Assembly (NCBI GenBank): GCA_030998015.1
Contig: JARWMV010000243.1
Coordinates: forward strand, 744,001 to 808,000
Source of the DNA: Ceratorhiza oryzae-sativae
Lineage: Eukaryota > Basidiomycota > Agaricomycetes > Cantharellales > Ceratobasidiaceae
Direction of reading: 5' to 3'
Length of the DNA stretch: 64,000 bases
The notes beneath the pieces were generated by a model. That model ran no database searches. It saw only the letters and a program-made list of their open reading frames with translations, and was not told the origin of the DNA. Below are positions 1 through 11,461 of this stretch, piece by piece. Made by a program: the position numbers and the translations under genes. Every line of letters starts with the position of its first letter. Within the stretch, counting starts at the first letter, position 1.

Positions 1-269
1 GATTAATTTATGGTGGTCTTCGCGAGGATGTTGAAGGATCGTGTGTGGTGAGGAAGACCCGGCTCCGGGTTTCTGTTTTGCCGGCCACGCGACACGGGGT
101 CCTGTCTGATGCGATGATCTGACGCATCTATACGAGTTTGCTCCCGGGGCAGCATGAATAAGAACCCCCATGGCCGAGCGGGTGCACGCTTTTCGTGAGC
201 GTCCGGCTGTTTCTGACCCCCTGGCGATCCAGCTCTAAGCTGCGGCAGATTTTTCGTTCCCCCCCAGCC
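1..269. other. Left-edge flank, 5' region of first 7TM gene
   Basis: No conserved coding frame was recognised here. It probably carries the promoter and 5' UTR of the seven-transmembrane gene starting at 270. A pyrimidine-rich patch (about 250-266) precedes the start codon. A tRNA-like A-box around 169-182 has no partner B-box. Confidence 0.4.
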
Positions 270-2419
270 ATGTCGTTCGTTGATAGTATCCTCAGTTCGG
301 CGTATGTGTTTTGTCTACGTAATTCTGCTCTGAGCCTCATCCTTGCCCAGTCCCGAGGGCTCCAATCCGTATGCATACGCGGCAGAGTTTGTTGGTGCGT
401 CGTCCCCGGTGGTGCTTTGGAGCCATTGCTGACTCGTGGGACAGCGACGGTCATCCCCCGCAAGCCGGACTGGTATTTCAGCAACATCATCGCGGCTGGG
501 GTTGTAGCCGCCATGTGAGTGGTCCCAGACGTTCATAGTCGGCAGAGGCTAAAATTGAACCCAGTAATCTGATATCGACTATTGCATGCTTCATTGTCAT
601 GTGGAGGCGGTCCCAAGCCGACTCTGGAGTGGGCCTTTGGTTTTTTAGGATGCGGTGAGTTTCCTCGCCACCCAATGACTTTCCAGGATGCTGATGAGTC
701 GTTCAAGATATGGTCACTCCAGTGGCGTGCCGTATATCATGCCCAATGCGCTCACAATGTTCTTGCTCTGGAATCTAATCTTTATGCTGTTGATGCAGGT
801 GAGCCATTTGGATCGATGGTGGTGTCAACTCTGCTGATTCCCGGTGGCGCAGCCCTACGTCTGGCTTAATTATTTCGCCTACTCTTCGCCTAGCCTTCAG
901 CTGACTAGGTAAGGATGGTCATGCCCTTCAAAGCCGCCTGCTAATACAATTTTTCAGCCGCATGTACTTCTGGTACGGCTTCGTTTTCATCTGGGACGCA
1001 ACTGGCATGTGGACCAGCGCGTTTGGCACCCTCTACGCCACCCTGCTCCCCAAGCTCTTCACCGTCACCCCCTCGGATCAACCCCGTTTCAAAGCGTTCC
1101 TTCTCCATCCCGTTACGCTCAACACGCTATGCTTCCTCCCGCCGGTTGGCCTAGCCCTCACACAGATCATCACTTCGACCTATTCGGCGATTGCGTGGAG
1201 TGATCTGGTGCATACACAGTTTGGTCTCATCGACTTGTTGACCAACCTGGCCGGGGTTTGGAATACGGGGGGAGAAAAAAGTGTACCCCATGATTTGCGC
1301 TCTCATGCTGGGGACATGGGGACTCTATTCTTGTTGCAAAAGGATCGAAGCCAGACGGCTTTTCAGCGAAACGCATGGACCTGTAAGTTCATTTGTGAAA
1401 GCTAGATGGCTGATGCTTATTCCTATCAGGTGGCTCGTGGTACTTGCTATGCATAATTCTTTTCACTCCCACTGCCGTCTGGCTTCTTTGGGTCATCCGT
1501 GATGCCATGAGCCAACGCACCCGACGCCCGACGCCTCATCTCCCTCCTGGCACCCCAGGTGGGATTCAGCAGCCTCATCCGACAGCTTTCGGCGACGCTC
1601 AACCGCGATCGAGCGGCTTCCTTCCATTTTCACGTACGACGCCATTCAAGCCTCGGGGTGGTGCGAACCCAGCTTGGTCAACGAACAGCAGGACAGGGAA
1701 TACACAGGAGGCTGATTCACTTAGGCGACTCAGCGAGCGTTGTGTAAGCGCGGATGGATTATCAACAACAGGCAGACGCTGATCTTTCTTTTTTTTTTTT
1801 ACAGATACTGCGAGTTTGCAGTTTGCAGCCACGTTTTTCTGCTTGGGCTTGGCGGCCGGCTCATGGCTGTGGATTGCGGCCGATGCGGGTCGGTTGATTG
1901 TCAGGTGAGTGCGTTCCAGGTCTGAAACCGATCAAGGACCTAATCAGCGGTGTTTACAGCCCGACTCTCCATGCGCTCGCGATCTTGCTAACCATCTGGG
2001 TATACGTAATCGTGGGATGTCTCGTTAATTTGTTCATTCTGGTGCGCATATACCCGCCCCACATTCTTTCTCCCCCTTGACAAACCCTGTTTTTCGGACA
2101 GATCCGAACCCGTCGCGAAGACGACTCGACCTCGGCAGCAAGTGGAGGCAACGCTATGGTTCTCTCGGCGATAAAAGCGAGCCACGTATCGTCCCACGCG
2201 CGTTCTGAGTCTGAACGCGATCGCGACCGGAAGCCAATGTATATTATAGCGCACACAACCACCCATGTGGTCGTGGACGACCCAAAGCATCGGTCCTCGG
2301 GGAGCGAACATGGAGTTGATCTGGACCTGGGAAGCGCGTATAGTTTGAGCAGCACGCCTGCTGATGCGAAGGAAAAAGGGTTGGATGAGGATGAGGGAGA
2401 GGAAGAGTGGAGGCGATAG
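270..2419 (+). CDS. Seven-transmembrane receptor-like protein, paralogue A
   Basis: Multi-exon gene for a polytopic membrane protein of about 539 aa. Exons that keep one frame: 270-301, 351-394, 445-514, 565-654, 708-798, 853-908, 958-1382, 1430-1741, 1805-1904, 1960-2041, 2102-2419; the intron between exons 8 and 9 has an alternative pair of edges. The start is set by alignment to the two paralogues: all share an N-terminus with SAP-G-x-PYAYAA. Seven hydrophobic segments follow: WYFSNIIAAGVVAAINLIST; VPYIMPNALTMFLLWNLIFM; YFWYGFVFIWDATGMWTSAF; a segment after HPVTLNTL; WYLLCIILFTPTAVWLLWVI; LQFAATFFCLGLAAGSWLW; LHALAILLTIWVYVIVGCL. Basic residues after TM1, TM3, TM5 and TM7 put those loops inside, so the N-terminus is outside, as in GPCRs. 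The TM5-TM6 loop is long, Pro/Ser-rich and cytosolic; the acidic tail ends at 2419. No known receptor class is recognised; the receptor role is inference. Confidence 0.8.
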
Positions 2420-2923
2420 TGAGGGTCCAGGCTACTTATTTCTTCAGTCATTCTTTTCATTATGCAATTAATCGTTGTGACTTTGAGAGTTTACCACTCA
2501 ATATGTATTTGTCGACACAATCGCTATCACTGTCTTGCTCGATAGATACGTCATTCTTCCTCTGCCCGATCGTAAGTTCGGCCGACACCGGATGGGTTGA
2601 AAATGTCACGATGTTTTGTTGGGTTTTTGGCGTGATTTTCACATACGTCATATTCGGTTGCATTACAACCAACACCTTGAATATCCAATAATAGATGTAC
2701 GCATTGTGGAACCAGACACAACGTGGCTACGTGCGCCACTGATAGCTGATTTGCAGGTCCAGAGAACTGCGTGACACGGAAGCGCCCGAACCACGGCCGC
2801 GGAAATCTCCGCGGCCTCGAACCTCTCCCCCGACCACCACACACTGCTTGTTGTTCGTCGAGATTCGATCCCGCTGGTCTGCGTCGGAGGCAACTCGCCC
2901 CCTCTCTCTCCCTCGGCGCCGAG
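2420..2923 (+). other. Intergenic region between tandem 7TM paralogues
   Basis: About 500 bp between the stop of paralogue A and the start of paralogue B. The antisense frames here show no recognisable domain. It presumably holds the 3' UTR of A and the promoter of B. A CT-rich stretch (about 2901-2915) lies just upstream of the paralogue B start codon. Confidence 0.4.
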
Positions 2924-5253
2924 ATGGAGAACTGGATCGAGCTGTTGATGTTGCTCGCCCCGGCCGGCGAATCCCCATACGCGTATGTCTCTGACAAGAT
3001 TATGCAGGTCTTGCCCAGCAGAGCGCATTGGTTCTTTTGGATGTTGGGACTCGGGGCGGTTGTCAGCCTTGTGTGAGTTGCCTCTTATTTTTACGTTTGC
3101 TCGGCGTCGGGAGATGGTTGATCGAAGGTGCAGAAACCTCACCATGAACTTGGTCTGTATTTACATGATGGGAGCTCGACGGAAGTCTGGGGAAGCGAGT
3201 CCGTACTGGATTGTGAGGCTGCGGTATGATCATCCGAGTGAGTGTTTATAGCCAGGAGGAGTGGTGGGGAAAGTGTTCATTTGGCTGCGGCAGGTGGTGT
3301 GCCGTATCTCGTGCCGAATGCCATCATGGCATTTCTTTTCTTCAACGGGATATTTGCGTTGCTCATGCAGCCTTATATATGGGTTGTGAGTTTGTGCTCT
3401 CGTTTTTTCTCTCTGTGTGGTCCTTACTGGTTACAGAATTATGGATCATTTATGGATCAAACCCCTGATACCGGCTTGCGTGCTGGCTTGTTCTTTTGGT
3501 ACGCATGTTCAATCTACGTTCAGCCTTTCATCGTGCGAACCTCGCTCAGGTACGGGTTCATCTTTGTTTTTGACGGCTCTGGGATGTGGATCAGTGCATT
3601 TGGGACTTTCTATGGTTAGTCACATCCCTTGTTCCCTTGTATGCGGCCATCTCGAGGCTGATTGTGCCTTTAGCGACCCTGCTCCCTCAATTACTCATCA
3701 GCAATAAGATTAGCACTTCGAGGTTCTTTGTACATCCTGGTAAGCGTTTTGCCGAGGTTTAGCCCTCGATAGGGCTGAGGCGTGCTGTAGTGTTTTTGAA
3801 TACGCTATGTTATGGACTACCCGCGGCGCTTTTCGTCACGCAGGTTAGTCGCCGATAACTCTTAGCGTATTTACGATAGCGACCTGACATTACGTTGGTG
3901 TGTCATAGACTATTACTTCAGTGTTGTCACAAATGGCTTGGCGCGACGTGACGTATTTAGTCCTGGATCTGCAGCAGAATTTGGCGACGCTCGATGACCA
4001 GTGGTCGACAAATAACGAGATGGTCGATCCTCAGCTTCTGAATGACACCTTGGCATTGGCAGATCCATTGTCTGTGAAAACTTTCGAGTCTCGTGAAGCA
4101 TTTGTGAGGAATGCGATCACTTGCGGTGGTGCGTCTTCATTTTCGTTTTGTTTGAGCGAGATCTGATGTCCGTTGGGTGAATAAGCATGGTACTTTTTGT
4201 GCTTTTTGTTTTTCACGCCTAGTGCGGTCTGGCTACTATATGTCCTTCGGCGAACCATCACGCACAAGCTGCAGTTTGTCACTCGTATGCCAACTTCCGG
4301 CGTCGATATCCAACTTCCTGTCCAAATGGAAAGATTTAGCGATTCCAACTCGAACGTTGAGACCGAGACTCAAGGCATCGAGTCCCCGAAACTGGCGAGA
4401 AATATGCCGTGGAGGCTGCAACGGACGAAATCCGCACCCGACGCGTTGGGTTTGCCTCCCTTGACGGCTTCGCTTACGGGTCCCAGGTCAGGGAGTGAGA
4501 CCCCAACACCGACGAGTGCTGCGTTCTTGAGAGGTGTGGTCGTTCCTGGTTCTGTGGGTCCCTCGGATGTGGATCTTGGGAGGGTGGTTACTAGTCTAGA
4601 CTATGGGAGAGGCGTGGGCGCACTGGGGCCGGCCGTGAGCCCGACGAGTCTGGAAAGCGGGATGGCTGGCGGGCTGGATCATCCACACCACCCCTATGAT
4701 CCTGGAGGCCCTGGTCCGGGTGCAGGGGGGCCATGGCAGTTGAATGCGACGTTGACAAGCGCCAAGGCCACGAAAAAGCTGCAGACTGCGTATTGTACGT
4801 ACATGGTTTGCTTCTGGACGGGGGGAAGCTTGGAAAAGGTTGACGAGGATGAGACAGATTCAGCTATGCTGCAGTTTGCTGCGACGAGCTTTTGCCTTGC
4901 GTTCGCGAGTGGATCGTGGATATGGGCCGCATTAGATTTGCGGGTTATTCTAGAGTGAGTCTGGTCGTATTGCTTGATGCACTGGTTGATTGAATGTGAG
5001 CTTGGATGTGTAGCCCCAGCCTGCATGCCATAGCGAATCGTCACGACCGTGTGGTTCTATCCGTTTATTGGATTTTTTGTATGTATATTTATATGCGTAG
5101 GTTCCTTCATCGCCAGATGAATGAGATATATTAACGCTTCTGTAGATCCGTCTTCGCGCCATTGGATCTAACCCGAGTCCCCGAGCGCGGTCCAAGCTGA
5201 TGAGTTATCTGTATGAGGTTTGGGGGTCGAGCTCGCGGTCTGCGCGCAGTTGA
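2924..5253 (+). CDS. Seven-transmembrane receptor-like protein, paralogue B (frame break near TM7)
   Basis: Second tandem copy. Exons: 2924-3072, 3134-3237, 3294-3385, 3437-3498, 3550-3614, 3674-3739, 3791-3843, 3909-4128, 4186-4954, 5014-5096, 5146-5253. Shared blocks with A and C include LLAPAGESPYAYVSDKIMQV at the N-terminus, GVPYLVPNAIMAFLFFNGIF (TM2), FFWYGFIFVFDGSGMWISAF (TM3) and WYFLCFLFFTPSAVWLLYVL (TM5). The TM5-TM6 loop is much longer than in the paralogues (about 200 aa, Pro/Gly/Ser-rich). In TM7 the frame changes by one base near 5036: PSLHAIA is in one frame, while IVTTVWFYPFIGFFVCIFIC and the basic tail IRLRAIGSNPSPRARSK are in another. Without correction the protein ends about 5132 with an unrelated tail. 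The 51-nt intron at 3499-3549 is a multiple of three with no stop codon. Confidence 0.72.
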
Positions 5254-5612
5254 TTCATGTAAACTATACCATGCACTTTTATATACCCAGACATGTCATG
5301 GAAACCAGCACTGGTTAGACGCCATGAGCAGATCAGATCAAGGGCATCACGGTCACGTGGTTGTTGGACAAAGTTGGATGTCTTCACGGTCTGCCCCTAT
5401 TTTTCGTATGCAGGTAACCTGAGACATCTCGGGCGACGATGGTTCAGCGCTGACGAATGGCCATCTAGTAACACGCAGGTTCGTTTCTCCATATCGGCAG
5501 TCGACACTATCTTCGCACATCCACGGCACTGTATGTCTTTGCATCGCCCACCACGTTGCGTGAGCTCATACCCACACGTTTTCCAGAACATCCAGATCTT
5601 TACTCTATCGAT
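5254..5612 (+). other. Intergenic / probable 5' UTR of the coiled-coil gene
   Basis: No conserved protein is seen. A GTGAGC...TTTTCCAG pair around 5559-5586 could be an intron in the 5' leader of the next gene, but it is only 28 nt, short for this locus. An upstream in-frame ATG at 5556 exists, but the methionine at 5613 begins the sequence that looks coding. Confidence 0.35.
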
Positions 5613-8561
5613 ATGTCATTCGCCGGCTCGCACCGCTCGTCGGCCTCGCTCTCTGCCAACCAGGCTCCCCCAGCGCGCGCCCCGTCGCCGTTTGCGAACA
5701 AGCTGCGACTCAACTCGCCCGCAGGGTCGCTTCTCCCGCCTATCCCTCCACCTGCACCGCTCGGGCTCCCCGATCTCGAGACGATCTCGCTCAACGGTGG
5801 CGGCAGCGGCAGCATGTCATCCAACTCCAAGGCCAGGCCGACGCCCATCCCCAAACGACGTTCTCAATCGCCACTGCGCCCACAGGCGTTTGATCGGAGC
5901 ATGGATCCCGAAGTCGAGGACGACGAAGACGATGTCTGGGGCGAACGCCAGCACATGTCGAGTTCGCCCGGCGTGGCGCGTTTCGCGAGCAACTTTGCGA
6001 CGCGCATGAACTCGCTCTTTGGAGCTCCCGATGCGGGCTCGTCCAGTTCAGCCACGCGTGCGCAAGGAGCGCGAATGAGCGATGCGGAGCTCGAGGCCGA
6101 GGCCGAACGCGCTCGCGAACAGTCTCGACGTGAGGCCGAGCGCATTTTGACGGAAGAGGCTGCCGAGCGACGACGCGCCGAGGAACGGCTGCTTTGGGAA
6201 AAGGCTCAGCGTCGGGCGAATGAAGAGGCGGAAAAGGATGCGGCCGCTGATCGTGCGTTTGCTCAGCTCACCAAGCCCAGCACGCCCACGCGTGGAATGA
6301 GCCTTTCCCCGGTGACGTCGCCGGGCAAGGGGAAAGACGGTGAAGGTAGCTGGTGGGGTCTGGCCAAGTCGAAGCTTACCCCAACCAAGGAGAAAGAAAA
6401 AGAGAAGGAGAAGGAGCTCACGCCTGCTCAGCAAATCATTAACGAGGCGCGAAACAAGGAAAAGGAAAAGGAGAAGAGCAAGAAGAGCGGAGAGTGGCCT
6501 GCCCAACCCGGAGTGCGTAGCACCGACCCGACTCTCTTGGCCATGGCTGCCGCGACGCGCATGCCATCCTCGCCCGGTGCTTCAGGCAGCCAATTTCTCT
6601 CTGGTGCCCTATCGACTTCACCCGGCGCCCAGCCAACGTACGCACCCAAACCGATCATGCCTCATGAACAACTCGCGCGCGAGATCGAGGCTCAAGGAGG
6701 TGGGCGTGTTAGCGGCGACTTTCTCGGCACCCACCTTAGCAGCGACGGGCTCGTCACCGGCGCTCCCAAGACACCTATTCCGTTTGGCAGTCGCGCAACC
6801 CCCAGCCCCGCGCCGAGCCCTCTCCAACCCGCACGTGCCCAGACGAGTCCGGCTCAGATGGGTCTCTCAAACGCCGGTACTCCATTGGGTGGCCGTTCCC
6901 CCAATACATCTCCTGATAAATCCCCCAACGCGGACAAGGACAAGCGTCTCAACACCCTAGACAGCGAGAAGCGCGGAAGTACGGCAGGCACTACGGATAC
7001 CGAATCCCCACCTCTATATGCGCAATTCACGCCTGCGGGTGCCCTGGATGTCCCATTGACTTTGCTTACGATCGCGCGGAGATTCGAGAAGCTCGAAAAG
7101 TGGACGGTGGGACATGTACGCGCTCTCGAGGAACGTATGAAGGACGTGGAGCGGTGAGCAACTACAATTTTCTCCTTGGTATGCTGGTACTGACGAGTTG
7201 ATCTTGGAGGGATAGGTATCTGGTCGACAAGGAGAGCAAATCCGATGCAGTTGGACGAGAAATCAATGCGCTCAAGACCGGTATCCAAGACATTCGCCGG
7301 AATATAGAGAACTTGCGTGAAGCTATCCCGCCGCCCTCAACCTTCCAACCACCGGTTACACCCGCGCGGCCCGCGAGAGTGACCGAGGTTGCGCAAGATT
7401 CAAATGCAATTACTAGTCGCTCCCGGGCGATGTCATCCACCAGCGCAAGCTCGTATGCGAGTGCCATTAGCGCACTCAATGGGATACGTCGAATCCTATT
7501 GCTGTTCGCACCTCGGTGATCTCGCTTGGATCTGTCGAGGCTGATGGGATTGAAGTTCGTCCGAGTGTCGCGGAGGTTGTGACACCGATTGCACCCCGTC
7601 AACCTTTACCTGCTGTGCCATCGATGACCAACTCGATGACAAGCACTAGCAACGGTACCTCTTCATTGGGCTCCCCTCCCTCGCGTTCTTTCACATCTCC
7701 CCCACCTAGTTTAGGTTCACGAGAGTTTAAGCCTGTCCCATTGGCTGCGAAGGAATTTTCTCCGCCACCGCCGTTGTCTCGCGTCTCCTCTGTTACAAAC
7801 GACAAGCCAACGAGTCCGAGGTCTAGGCTCCCCTATCCTACGGGTGACTACACTTCCTTGTCCCAGTCTACATCTTCGATCAGCGCCACAGCTGCCTCCT
7901 TCCCAATGCCTCCTGGTGCTTCGAGTAGCTCTTGACGCTCTCTGCAGGAATTGAGGGCACAACAGCACCGTTGACTATTCGGGCGGTGCCGAAGGACAAG
8001 GAGAAAGAAAAAGAGAAAGAAGCGACGCCGTTGGCAGCTCCCGCTTCTCGCACACTTCGTGCCGAATCCGTTTCGCCGACGCCAAGAAAACGGTATACTG
8101 TCGCGCTTTCAGGGGGAGATGGCGAAGGCCGCGAGCGTTCTTTGCCCACTCAAACGGCTGTGTTTACGACATCACCCTTGACGACCGCCAACCCCAGTCA
8201 ACCGCGCTCGCCACCATCCGGAAACCGGACACGCTCCCAATCGACGTACGGCGCCTCCCAACCACCTCCATCGCCTTCCCCTGCACCAGGATCCAAATCC
8301 GGCACGCTTCGCCGTGCCGTCAGCTCGTCCAACGATGGAGGACTGGCTGCGGTGTTTGCCCAGACCGAAGATTGGGAAGACGTTCGCGAAAAGGTCCTAA
8401 GCCCGCGTTTGGCCACTGGTGGCGAGGCCAAGTTTGTTGACCCGCTCGTGGTGCGACGGAATGCGAATGGAGGTGCAGCCAAGGTTGTACCCGGACAGGG
8501 GGCTGGGCGGGGTAAAGTGCCAATTTCGCAGCTGGTCAAATTTTTCGATGGGGACAAGTAG
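5613..8561 (+). CDS. Low-complexity, coiled-coil protein of unknown function (two frame breaks)
   Basis: Large, mostly disordered protein of about 960 aa once frames are joined. Exon 1 (5613-7153) encodes a Ser/Pro-rich start, an acidic patch (EVEDDEDDVWGE), a charged helix rich in AEAERAREQSRREAERI (likely coiled coil, about residues 155-215) and KEKEKEKE runs. A 62-nt intron (7154-7215) interrupts the best-ordered part: VPLTLLTIARRFEKLEKWTV, then HVRALEERMKDVERYLVDKE and a heptad-like stretch to about 7320. After that come Ser/Thr/Pro-rich segments, another KEKEKEKE run and the C-terminus ISQLVKFFDGDK at 8561. The frame slips by one base near 7480-7490 (a GGG run) and again near 7930 (a CTCTTG context); each is repaired by one extra base. 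I do not recognise the family; a cortical or cytoskeletal adaptor is possible but unproven. Confidence 0.65.
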
Positions 8562-8772
8562 AGACGTGTGGAGTAGCTTTTCTTTTCTTTGTCTTGGTCT
8601 AATAACGACTTGGGATTTTATCATCAGACTTTTTCTCTTCTGGTTCGCGGCTCTATGCTCCTTTTCTATTCCGTCTCGTGTATTGACTGGGTTCCGTATT
8701 TTGATGATCAATGACTCCATTTGTTTCTCTACATGTTAATGTTCACAGCTCGAGGTCACTATTCTATTGACC

Positions 8773-9982
8773 TTAAACGGGAGCATCGCCTGCGAGGATC
8801 GTTCCATTCGCGATCGCGTCAGACAAGGTTTTGTTGGGAACAATATAATCGCCGAGAGGGAATGTATTTGCGCACTTCATCGGCGACGATACGCCCAAAG
8901 TATTCCCACCCAAGCCTGCTGTTGGTCAGTATGAAAGTGCCTTGTGGAGAAGTTACAAACTCACTGATTCAGATGAGTTGTATCTGGAGGATTCACATTG
9001 CATTAAAATACTTTAATGATCTAAAAATATAATACACACCCTTGTTCGTCGTGTTGTAGTCCCAGTTGAAGAGCATAGATTGGTGTTTCCCAAGCTTAGT
9101 GATGTAGGTGAGGCTGTCGTTCAAGAGGGGCAAGAGCTAGATATATGCGCCCATACATGAGTTTGCCCGCAAATCATGCGCGTATAAAAAGCCCGTACCG
9201 GGAGGTTTAGTTTTGCGGCCACATTGATCGTCTCGTTCGAGTAAGGCCCAAGTATATCCGTCGGGACGTATTCGCTTGCAAACACGCGGCGAGCGAGGGA
9301 GGTGACGAGGATCGGCTTGCATCCCGCGCCTTGGATGATTTTGACGAGCGACTCGAGATTGGTGGCAAACTCGGACGTGTTCATGACCTTTTCTAGAAGC
9401 GAGCAAAATAATCAGGACGGGGAATGTTGTTGGCGGCGGAGACAAAACACTTGCGGTCGTTGTGCCCAAACTGGATGCTGAAAGCCGAGTCAACTTGTGA
9501 ATACAGGAAATGAATAGAGTGAGCGAAAGTGGACATACGTAGCATATGTTTCCGCGATCCCGCAGCTTGTAAGCATGGTCTGATATTCGGGGAAGGCCTT
9601 CCATGACACGGTCGTTGTCTGGTAGTATATCATAAGATATATGCTATTGAAGATCTGGTTTTACGTACACCACTGACTGCCAGGTTGGTACAGTTTGCTA
9701 GTCCCTTGGTATCGGCGCACTAGGTCGATGGCAGACATCAATAGAAGACTTGCAAAAGCACTCAAACAGACATACGAAGCCAGCACCCCATCCTGCCGTG
9801 TCTGTAACGGTCGAGTCCCCGATTGTTAAGACGCCTTAGTGGATTTAATGGATTTAATTCAATTTATAAACTAAAGTGCTAGATTGAAGCAACTCACTCG
9901 GCGCCGCGGCTAGATGAGGAACAGCATCGACGAAGGCGGTGCCAAGTGACAACAGGGCGGAGAACGAGAGTAATAGCACCAT
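8773..9982 (-). CDS. Secreted SGNH hydrolase, rhamnogalacturonan acetylesterase-like, copy 1
   Basis: Secreted esterase of the SGNH/GDSL superfamily, resembling carbohydrate esterase family 12, which removes acetyl groups from pectic rhamnogalacturonan. The ATG at 9982 opens a signal peptide (MVLLLSFSALLSLGTAFVDA). Block I is TIGDSTVTDTAGWG with the nucleophilic Ser; then CADTKGLANCTNLAVSG; block III is SIQFGHNDRK; the C-terminal Asp/His block is DTTHLNQ. Introns are about 50 nt. Near 8862 the frame changes: in the first frame translation stops at 8819, but the other frame gives DYIVPNKTLSDAIANGTI, which aligns with the end of copy 2 and stops at 8773. A one-base indel is the simplest explanation. 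It lies about 330 bp from its tandem copy. The fold is secure; the exact substrate is inferred. Confidence 0.8.
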
Positions 9983-10309
9983 CACAATCGAAAACGGCGT
10001 GGAGATAAGTGTTTATCTCTCTAAGAAACTATATCCTTTTATCATTATTGGAGTTCCTCGCCGCTAACGGCTCCGGGCCGCGATGTACGGAAACGGGAGG
10101 TCAAGCCTGCTTCCAGGAATCTCCGAAGGCACTGGGCTCGGACGAAATACCCAAACGAGCTCGCAAGAGCTCAACCTTCTTTGCGGTTCAAATAGCCCGA
10201 GTCGATCCGTGGGCATATCGGCAAGAAATTGGATGGAAATAGCTTTAATCACATTCATATGGAGCAATCAACATTTTGATCGAAATCCGTTCCGCCAAGG
10301 CGAACGAAA
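9983..10309 (-). promoter_or_regulatory. Promoter region of acetylesterase copy 1
   Basis: Short spacer between the tandem minus-strand esterase genes. Read on the minus strand, a CCAAT box (complement of 10047-10051) is followed by a TATA-like ATAAAAGGAT (complement of 10033-10042), about 50-60 bp upstream of the start codon at 9982. No coding signal is recognised. Confidence 0.4.
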
Positions 10310-11461
10310 TTACAAGGTCCCTGATGCTATTTTAGCACTGAGCGTGGCATTCGCTACGATATAGGATGCCAAAGCCGGGAGTTTTGACTTGATCTCGTCG
10401 GCTACAATACGGCCAAAATATATGGTCCCTAGTCTAATAATGAACGATTAAAACCGATACTCGCACCCACGAACCCTGAAATACTCACTCATTCAAGTGA
10501 GTAGTATCCTTGTTTGTAGTATTGTAATCCAGATTGAATCTGCGTGCATAGTACCCATGAAATGGTGACCTTGTAACATGCTTGGAACTCACTTCATGGA
10601 ATCCGTCTTGCCCAGCTTGGTAATGTATGCAAGGCTATCCGCAAGCAAGGGCAAAAGCTAGCGAGCGGGCTTAGTCAGACGGGGGCTACGATCTTGTTAG
10701 CACACGTACCGGGAGTCCAAGCTTGTTTGCTATGGCAATGGTTTCGGCTGAGTAGGGGCCAAGAATGTCGCTAGTTACATGTTCGCTGGTGAACACACGT
10801 CTAGCTAACGACGTGACGAGGATAGGCGAACAACCTGCAGTCTAGGCCATATGTTCGGTTCAGTATATCCATGGTTAAAGATGATATTGAGCCAAGGATC
10901 CTACCTTGATTTTATTAGTCAAGCTCTCGAGATTTGTAGCGAACACGGTGGTGTTCACGACCTTTTCTATGAGCAAGTTAGGCCCGCGCGGAACTTCGTA
11001 AATGATGAGCTTACGATCATTGTGACCAAACTGAATAGTAGCATAGGTATTGGCAACTTTGCAGCCACTGAGCATTGCTTGATACTCGGTTGAATGCCCG
11101 AGCCATGATGTGGCTGTTGTCTACCTCAATATCTATTAGAATTTGTGCTTTTGACCACGGGAACTAATACTCACACCACTAACGGCAAGGTTGGTGCACC
11201 TTGCCAGCCCTTTGGTATCTGCACACTATGTCTAGTCGTTGGCGGTGCCATAATGCAACTATGAATAATACTCACAAATCCTTTGCCCCATCCGGCCCCG
11301 TCCGTAACAGTGCTATCGCCAATTAATAGTATACCTAGACCCATCGCACGTTTAGTACAAGAAAGATACCAGCAGGGCTGGAACGTACCGGGGGCTGCAG
11401 TTACAGCCGAGGCAGCGACGAGGAGAGAGAGAAACGAGGTAGTGGTATGCATTGGTTTCAA
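10310..11461 (-). CDS. Secreted SGNH hydrolase, rhamnogalacturonan acetylesterase-like, copy 2
   Basis: Tandem paralogue of the gene at 8773-9982, with the same exon plan. The start at 11461 (a second Met is at 11452) gives a signal peptide ending near AASAVTAAP. Catalytic blocks: ILLIGDSTVTDGAGWGKGF (Ser nucleophile), CADTKGLARCTNLAVSG, YATIQFGHNDRK (oxyanion Asn block) and a C-terminal DxTH-type block. The middle carries KPILVTSLARRVF-like sequence shared with copy 1. The C-terminus RLGTIYFGRIVADEIKSKLP runs to a stop at 10310-10312 with no frame break, so this copy is the reference for judging copy 1. Predicted to be an extracellular pectin-side-chain deacetylase. Confidence 0.82.

Noticed and set aside
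165..260. tRNA-like start (ATGGCCGAGCGG resembles a Ser/Leu tRNA A-box)
   Set aside because: No B-box or closing acceptor stem occurs within the next 90 bases, and the sequence lies just before a gene start; the match is by chance.
270..5253. 7TM genes as STE3-type mating pheromone receptors
   Set aside because: None of the STE3 landmark sequences is seen, and the long extracellular loop 2 and N-terminal PYAYA block do not fit that family.
7154..8561. Treating the frame changes in the coiled-coil gene as introns
   Set aside because: No GT-AG pair of adequate length exists between the joined frames; candidate introns would be about 18-25 nt, far below the 45-60 nt seen elsewhere.
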